In this document: positions 59,290 through 64,000 of the stretch, in pieces
How the letters are laid out: each line of letters opens with the position of its first letter
How positions within the stretch are numbered: the stretch's first letter is position 1
Assembly (NCBI GenBank): GCA_024743115.1
Contig: JANSXC010000013.1
Span: forward strand, 1 to 64,000
Origin: a bacterium
GTDB lineage: Bacteria > Planctomycetota > UBA1135 > UBA2386
Length of the DNA stretch: 64,000 bases
Reading direction: 5' to 3'
Program-made: the position numbers and the translations under genes
Notes under the pieces: model-generated
What the model was told of the DNA's origin: nothing
Databases searched by the model: none
What the model saw: the letters and a program-made list of their open reading frames with translations, nothing else

Positions 59290-60189
59290 TCACTGCTCGG
59301 CCCAGAACGGGTAGAAGTTGAACCAGTTGTGAGGCGCCTTCTTGCAGTATTCCTCGAGCCGCTGAGCGTAGCGCTGCACAGCGTCGCGCAAGGCACCTTC
59401 ACGGTCCTTGCGCGGCAATTCGAGTCGCTCGGCGAACGGCTCGCAGTAGAGGTCGTAGCGCCCCGGTTCGTGGTAGAGCCCGAATACGAGGTAGACCGGG
59501 CAACGCAACAGCGACGCGAGCAGGAACGGTCCGGCGGGGAACGCCGCCTCCTTGCCAAAGAACTCGACCCGCGTGGTGCGCTCGTTGAGCCCCGTCCGAT
59601 CGCCGAGGATCGCGACGAAGTCGCCGGCCTCGATCCGATCCTTGACGCTGGCCATGACGCCGACCGGGTCATCCCCGAGATGGATCACGCTCGCAGCCCG
59701 ATGCGGATTCAGCTGCGAGAGCAGTTCGTTGATCATTCGCGCGTTCTCGAAGTAGCCGAGGATCCGAATCTGCAGCTCTTCTTCGTCGCCGCCGGCCCGC
59801 ATCGCCTCGAAACTGCCGAGGTGCGCGCCGAGCAGCACGGCGCCCTTGCCCGTCGCGGCCTGCGCGAACAGGTTCTGATTACCCGTGCGCGTGAACTCGA
59901 GGCCGCGAACTCTATCGGTCACGAGGAACACGCGATCGAGCGTGACTTGCGCAAACGTCCGCACATGACGGTAGATCGCCCAGAAACCGGGCTTCTCACC
60001 AGTGACGCGCGTGAGCCACTCGCGCGACGCCCGCACGGCGCGCCGGTCGAACAACCGGTACCAGAGCGCGACGAGATTGACGAGCAGCCGCATTGGCCGA
60101 CGCCCCACGACTCCCGCGAGCCAGAACGAGAAACGCGTGAGGCGGATCGCCCCACGTTCACGCTGCGTCAACCACTCCGCCGAAGTCAC
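59290..60189 (-). CDS. LpxL-like lysophospholipid acyltransferase
   Basis: A 299-residue membrane-associated acyltransferase of the LpxL/HtrB family. The catalytic motif is H123-LGSF-E128 in LLGAHLGSFEAMR, with VAILGDRTGLNERTTRVEF forming the second conserved block and FPAGPFLLASLLRCPVYLVF the substrate-binding helix. The usual N-terminal helix is present (TRFSFWLAGVVGRRPMRLLV). In aryl polyene clusters this COG4261-type enzyme is thought to attach the polyene to a lipid. Coupled by a four-base overlap to the GT2 gene upstream; ends 16 bases before the thioesterase start. Confidence 0.92.
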   Translation of the reverse strand: MTSAEWLTQRERGAIRLTRFSFWLAGVVGRRPMRLLVNLVALWYRLFDRRAVRASREWLTRVTGEKPGFWAIYRHVRTFAQVTLDRVFLVTDRVRGLEFTRTGNQNLFAQAATGKGAVLLGAHLGSFEAMRAGGDEEELQIRILGYFENARMINELLSQLNPHRAASVIHLGDDPVGVMASVKDRIEAGDFVAILGDRTGLNERTTRVEFFGKEAAFPAGPFLLASLLRCPVYLVFGLYHEPGRYDLYCEPFAERLELPRKDREGALRDAVQRYAQRLEEYCKKAPHNWFNFYPFWAEQ

Positions 60190-60926
60190 GCGCGCCCCCG
60201 CAGCTTGCGGAAGACCCAGCGGAAACTCGCACCCGCACAGATCCTCGTATGCAGCCAGCTGAATCGCACGTTGTCGAGGAACGGCTGGAAGTGCGAGACC
60301 CCACCTTCTTCTGGCGACAGGTAACGCACCTTCACCGGCAGGTTGATCGTGTCCGTGCCGGCGAGCACGAGCCGCACCGCAACCTCGATGTCGAAGTCCA
60401 TGCGCGAGCCCATGCGTGGCAACCGCGCGACCGCAGCGAGCGGATAGACCCGAAAGCCCACCATCGCATCGCGGATCTTGCCGCGGCCGACTTCAACGTT
60501 GACCCAGAAGTCCGTGATCCGACGCGCGCCCTTGCGCAGCGCCGGCGCAGATTCGTCGTACTCCGGGTAGCCGATCACGAACACATCCGGTCGTTCTCGC
60601 GAGGCTTCGAGGAAGGCCGGGACTCGCGTGAGATCGTGCTGGCCGTCGGCGTCGACCTGCAACGCATGGCTGAAACCTAGTTCGCGCGCGCGCGCGAAGC
60701 CGGCCTGCACCGCCGCACCCTTGCCGCGATTCTTCGGCAGCCGTTCGACGTGCGCGAGCCCGTCGCGACCGACCGCCTCACAGATCTGCTGGCCTTCGGG
60801 CCCGCTGCCGTCATCGACGAGCACGACCTCGAGATCGTGCGAGCGCACGGTCTCGACGACGTCGCGCACGGTCCGCGGGTTGTCGAACGTCGGAACGATC
60901 GCACAGCAGCGCCACGGCGCGGCCAT
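60186..60926 (-). CDS. Glycosyltransferase family 2
   Basis: A 246-residue GT-A-fold enzyme that transfers a sugar from a nucleotide or lipid-phosphate donor. Landmarks are CAIVPTFDNPRTVRDVVETV, EVVLVDDGSGPEGQ, NRGKGAAVQAGF and the metal-binding DAD at residues 92-94 in LQVDADGQHDL. It matches the GT2 of aryl polyene clusters, which modifies the polyene head or lipid. The ATG at 60926 lies inside the open frame of the ligase-dehydratase gene, which continues 250 bases into this gene in another frame. Ends with a four-base overlap with the acyltransferase gene. Confidence 0.9.
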   Translation of the reverse strand: MAAPWRCCAIVPTFDNPRTVRDVVETVRSHDLEVVLVDDGSGPEGQQICEAVGRDGLAHVERLPKNRGKGAAVQAGFARARELGFSHALQVDADGQHDLTRVPAFLEASRERPDVFVIGYPEYDESAPALRKGARRITDFWVNVEVGRGKIRDAMVGFRVYPLAAVARLPRMGSRMDFDIEVAVRLVLAGTDTINLPVKVRYLSPEEGGVSHFQPFLDNVRFSWLHTRICAGASFRWVFRKLRGRA

Positions 60927-62443
60927 TCGACTTCCGGCCCGACTGATTCCGGATCCACGGCCGCAGCGAACCGCAGCTTGCCCGAGGTACAGCGCGTGTC
61001 GGCGCACCAGATCTCGAACGTGACCCGCTCACCCGTCGCGAAACCGCGCAGCTGCACGACGATCTCGTCACCGGGGGCAATCCGAGCGAGGAACTTGACC
61101 GCGTCGAGACGCTGCAGCGCGCCGATTCCCGGGTTCGCGGCCCGCACGCACGGCAGCACCAGTTCTTGCAGCTGCACGCCGCCCGCGAGCACGGGATAGG
61201 TCATGAAGTGCCCCGCGAAGAACGCGTAGTTGGCGGGGATCGACGTCCGGAACTGCTGCATGTCCGGATCGTCGCCGGATTCGGCACGCCACCGGAGTTC
61301 ACGGGTGATCGCCCCGCCGTCCCGGCTTCGCCCCATGCTCGCACAGAAATCGCCGAACGCGATCCGGCCATTGGCGTCGCGCTGCACGACCGGAACCGTG
61401 CGCACGACGAGTTCGACGGCTTCGTCGAATGCCGCCGCCGCCGCCGCGCGCGCACTTAGCAGGCCCGATTCGGGACCGACGATCCCGACCAAGGCAACGG
61501 GCGAATCGCCGACACGCACGACACCGGCATCGTCGATCCCTTCGACCGCGAGCAACCGATCGACCGCGTCGATCGCAATGTCCGCGACGGGATCCGCCGC
61601 CAGCACCGCACCGACCGCGACACCGTGGTGTTCACGGATGGCGTGGGCAGCGGCTGCCGGCGGCTCGCCATGGCAACCGACGAAATCGAGAACCCCCAAC
61701 GCTCCCGAGGGCAAACCTGCGAGGGCCCGGACCATGTGACCCGAGCACAGTGCAACCCGCGCGCCGAGATCGCGAGCCGCTTCCGTCAGCCGCTCCGGAG
61801 TGCGCTCGTCCCCGGAGCCCATGCGGAGTTCGAAAGCGCCTCCGGCGGCCATCGGCGCGAGGACACCGGCCAGCACCGCGAGTTCGAACATCGGCGAGAG
61901 CTCGTGCACGACAACCTGGTCCGCAGCGAGTTCCAGATCCTCGGCGAGCGCCAGCACCTCGTCACGCAACTGCTCGGCCGTGAACTCGCGAACGTGCACG
62001 CAACCATCGGCACCCGTGGTATGCGTCGCGAGCAGAACGCGGTCGGGATCGCCGACCCGGTTCTCGCCGCGCAATGCGTCGGTTGCCACGGAATCGCCGT
62101 CGCCAGCGGTCGCGAGCATCTCGGCGACGTCGATGCCACGCCGAATGCCCGTGTCGTGCAACAGCTCGACATGCTCCGGCAGCGCCATCACCGACGCGAC
62201 GTGATCCCGCCGACTCGACTCCGGCAGCGCGACGCCATGACCGGCAAGCCATGACCCGAGCAACGCGGTCACGAACGCAGAGCGATCACGCCCGAAAGAG
62301 AACGTCACCATCGAGTCCGGTGTTGGCTCGGGCAACCGCGCCGCGAGAGCCGCCGCGTTTCGCCACAGCTCATCGGCGCCAAGGACACCGTCGGTGCCGC
62401 GACCGACGGTCCCGACCGCCTTGTCCCGCAGCAGCTCGAGCAT
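60677..62443 (-). CDS. AMP-ligase/ApeI-like dehydratase fusion
   Basis: A bifunctional protein. Residues 1 to about 400 resemble an adenylate-forming ligase (core ATHTTGADGCVHV in place of the usual Ser/Thr/Gly-rich loop, and DANGRIAFGDFC near the end) that would activate an aryl or acyl acid. Residues of about 420-525 are a hotdog dehydratase with FFAGHFMTYPVLAGG, the FabZ/ApeI-type active-site His. This fused form occurs in several aryl polyene clusters. The frame has no stop before the GT2 start and runs on as Arg/Ser-rich sequence to 60677, so the true C-terminus is unclear: a 250-base overlap or a frameshift near 60930 is possible. Confidence 0.8.
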   Translation of the reverse strand: MLELLRDKAVGTVGRGTDGVLGADELWRNAAALAARLPEPTPDSMVTFSFGRDRSAFVTALLGSWLAGHGVALPESSRRDHVASVMALPEHVELLHDTGIRRGIDVAEMLATAGDGDSVATDALRGENRVGDPDRVLLATHTTGADGCVHVREFTAEQLRDEVLALAEDLELAADQVVVHELSPMFELAVLAGVLAPMAAGGAFELRMGSGDERTPERLTEAARDLGARVALCSGHMVRALAGLPSGALGVLDFVGCHGEPPAAAAHAIREHHGVAVGAVLAADPVADIAIDAVDRLLAVEGIDDAGVVRVGDSPVALVGIVGPESGLLSARAAAAAAFDEAVELVVRTVPVVQRDANGRIAFGDFCASMGRSRDGGAITRELRWRAESGDDPDMQQFRTSIPANYAFFAGHFMTYPVLAGGVQLQELVLPCVRAANPGIGALQRLDAVKFLARIAPGDEIVVQLRGFATGERVTFEIWCADTRCTSGKLRFAAAVDPESVGPEVEWPRRGAAVRSFRRSTTRGPCATSSRPCARTISRSCSSMTAAGPKASRSVRRSVATGSRTSNGCRRIAARVRRCRPASRARAN

Positions 62444-63111
62444 CACGCCCTCCCGCCTTCGGAAGCCGGTGTCGACGGCACCTTGCCGCTCGTGGTCGAC
62501 GGCGGGAATCGTCGTCGCCGCAGCAGCCACTCGCCACCGAGCAGGAGACCCACGAGACCGTAGGACAACAGACCGTTGTAGAACGCCCACCACGACAGCG
62601 GCGCAAACAACGCCAGCATCGCCGCCACCGTGCCGTTGACGAGGAAGAACGCGCACCAGATCCAGGTCCAAAGCCGACACCAGGCGCGCTGCTCCGCATC
62701 GAGTTCGGGCTCCTGCAGCCGTGCGAACCGTTCGATCATCGGCATGGCCCCAGCTCGCAACGTGACGCCGAACGCCCCTAGCACAACCGCGTTGATCGCC
62801 GCTGGCACCGCGAGCATGAGTCCGGCGCCGTCGAGGATCGCGGCCGCCAACAGCCCGACGACCGCAACCAGCGGCACGAACGCGAGCCCGCGCACGGCGG
62901 CGCGTCGACTCGAGCGCAATCGGACGACAGCGACGGGTAACACGAGCAGAAGGAGCATGAGGGCAAGCCAGCGGGGCGACGCCCAGCCTGGCTCAGCACG
63001 GCCAGAATCACCATCCGTACCACTGACGTCTTCGACCGCGGTCAACCCGAGCCAGACGAGGACCGGGTAGGCGACGAGCGCGAGTCCGGCGAGCCAGCGC
63101 AGCGCGCGCAA
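62443..63111 (-). CDS. COG4648-type membrane protein
   Basis: A polytopic membrane protein of about 222 residues with seven or so hydrophobic helices (LRWLAGLALVAYPVLVWLGL, LALMLLLLVLPVAVV, LWTWIWCAFFLVNGTVA, WWAFYNGLLSYGLVGLLLG). It matches the COG4648 protein found between the ACP and ligase genes in aryl polyene clusters; its role is unknown. No ATG is in frame at the N-terminus: the TTG at 63111 is used because GGAG lies just upstream and the first helix starts after it. It overlaps the ligase ATG by one base. Confidence 0.8.
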   Translation of the reverse strand: MRALRWLAGLALVAYPVLVWLGLTAVEDVSGTDGDSGRAEPGWASPRWLALMLLLLVLPVAVVRLRSSRRAAVRGLAFVPLVAVVGLLAAAILDGAGLMLAVPAAINAVVLGAFGVTLRAGAMPMIERFARLQEPELDAEQRAWCRLWTWIWCAFFLVNGTVAAMLALFAPLSWWAFYNGLLSYGLVGLLLGGEWLLRRRRFPPSTTSGKVPSTPASEGGRA

Positions 63112-63124
63112 CGCAATGGCTCCG

Positions 63125-63409
63125 TCAGGCCGGATCGGCGGCGGCCGCCTCGGCCTGCTTGTCCCGGATGAACTGCGCGAGCGACGCCACCGAGTAGTAG
63201 TACTCGCGGTTCTTCTCGTCGTTCTCCTTCGTGCGCACGCCGAAGTCCTTGTGGATCGCGAGCGCGAGTTCGAGCGCATCGATCGAGTCGAGTCCCAGAC
63301 CCTCGCCGAACAGCGGGGCATCGGTCTCGATACTCGCGGGATCGACGTCCTCGAGAGCGAGGGTGTCGACGATGAGCTTCTTCAAACGGTCTTCGATCTG
63401 ATCTGACAT
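63125..63409 (-). CDS. Acyl carrier protein of the aryl polyene cluster
   Basis: A 94-residue acyl carrier protein. The phosphopantetheine attachment Ser is S42 in GLGLDSIDALELA, preceded by the acidic loop DVDPASIETDAPLF and the helix KKLIVDTLALED. The insertion TKENDEKNREYYYSVASLA after the third helix is as in aryl polyene ACPs. It carries the growing chain between the ketosynthase and dehydratase. The ATG overlaps the stop of the acyltransferase gene by 28 bases. A second ACP, common in these clusters, would lie beyond the right edge. Confidence 0.92.
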   Translation of the reverse strand: MSDQIEDRLKKLIVDTLALEDVDPASIETDAPLFGEGLGLDSIDALELALAIHKDFGVRTKENDEKNREYYYSVASLAQFIRDKQAEAAAADPA

Positions 63410-64000
63410 TCAGGCTCCTCGGCCGCCGGATCGTACGCGCGGTCACTGGGTGGCACAAGCTCACGGAGCCATGAGTGATAGCGTTCTTCGGCCAGTTGGC
63501 GCAGCCGCCGACTGTCGTGATCGACGACCGCGGGATCGTCGACCGCCAGCACGCCGAGCCCGAGCCGAGGCGTCGGATGCGCCGGGCGGAAGAGGGGCAC
63601 TTCCTTGGAAAGGTAAACCGGCTCGCACCGAACCGTCAGCGACACGAGCGGCACCCGAGCCCGACACGCGACCTCGAACGCCAGCCGGCCGAAGCGTTGA
63701 AACCCGCCGGGCGGCGACCTCGTGCCCTCGGGGAAGATGATCGCGGGCATGCCCCATGCCAGCCGCCGGACGACCTCGTCCACGACGCGGCCCGTCGAGA
63801 TCGGGTCGGCGCCCGGCCCTTCCACGTGGCCCGCCCCGACGAGCAGCGGGCCGATCATCCGCCGCCGGTAGAGCGCGGGTTTGACCACCGTCGTACCGGA
63901 CCCGAGGACCGCGGTGATCGAGGTGATGTCCATGAGCGTCGGGTGGTTCGCGATCACGACGCAGGGCCCGCTCGGCAGGCCCGACAGCGGCTGCCGGTGG
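63382..64000 (-). CDS. 1-acylglycerol-phosphate acyltransferase (partial, runs off right edge)
   Basis: The C-terminal part of a PlsC-type acyltransferase; its start lies beyond the window. The active-site motif is NHPTLMD (His-x4-Asp), preceded in frame by GPCVVIA, so the frame is open to the right edge. The second block is IIFPEGTRSPPGGFQRF (EGTRS), and then VACRARVPLVSLTVRC follows. The enzyme transfers an acyl chain to a lysolipid; in aryl polyene clusters it is expected to work with the LpxL-like enzyme in building the lipid part. It is the first visible gene of the cluster. Confidence 0.9.
   Translation of the reverse strand, partial: HRQPLSGLPSGPCVVIANHPTLMDITSITAVLGSGTTVVKPALYRRRMIGPLLVGAGHVEGPGADPISTGRVVDEVVRRLAWGMPAIIFPEGTRSPPGGFQRFGRLAFEVACRARVPLVSLTVRCEPVYLSKEVPLFRPAHPTPRLGLGVLAVDDPAVVDHDSRRLRQLAEERYHSWLRELVPPSDRAYDPAAEEPECQIRSKTV

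Overview
The window looks like chromosome from a GC-rich member of the Planctomycetota. The evidence is combined rather than any one marker: ECF sigma factors paired with a Ser/Thr kinase or a FecR-type regulator, many large secreted proteins sharing a C-terminal domain typical of that phylum, a Gld-type ABC operon with a DUF4340 partner, and lipoproteins and beta-barrels that imply an outer membrane. No rRNA, CRISPR array, integrase, transposase or replication origin was seen.

Layout. 1-2.7 kb is a small accessory stretch: the 3' half of a tRNA-Phe, four small genes of unknown role, and a decayed second copy of the tRNA piece at 2638-2687. 2.8-9.2 kb holds a lipoprotein with a phospholipase C/Het-C-like motif, a secreted beta-helix protein, an ankyrin protein and a coupled ECF sigma factor/Ser-Thr kinase pair. 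9.2-14 kb is a minus-strand run: a 976-residue protein of beta-sandwich regulatory-like domains, a TIR protein carrying the same kind of domains, and a DUF695-RraB protein. 14-33 kb is rich in secreted proteins, with a secreted endonuclease/phosphatase-family enzyme, a hybrid histidine kinase, a class II photolyase, an MscS channel and a VOC protein between them. 33-38 kb has a SOUL protein, an SDR lacking the usual catalytic Tyr, a beta-barrel protein and a sigma/FecR pair. 38-39.2 kb is the most striking locus: one TlpA-like thioredoxin gene interrupted by an in-frame TGA exactly where the first redox cysteine belongs, followed by a SECIS-like hairpin, so it is read here as a selenoprotein. 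39.3-45.1 kb holds a membrane protein and the three-gene Gld-like ABC operon. 45.4-53 kb holds a lipoprotein, a beta-barrel protein, an ECF sigma factor divergent from a MocR regulator, DUF423, a DUF442 lipoprotein and a large Kelch-like protein.

53.2-64 kb is a collinear minus-strand aryl polyene-type cluster running off the right edge: acyltransferase, ACP, COG4648 membrane protein, AMP-ligase/dehydratase fusion, GT2, LpxL-like acyltransferase, thioesterase, LolA-like carrier, MMPL exporter, DUF3261 lipoprotein, ketosynthase and chain-length-factor-like protein. Together these would build a polyene acyl chain on an ACP, attach it to a lipid and export it to the outer membrane. A ketoreductase, a second dehydratase and further ketosynthases would be expected but are not within this window.
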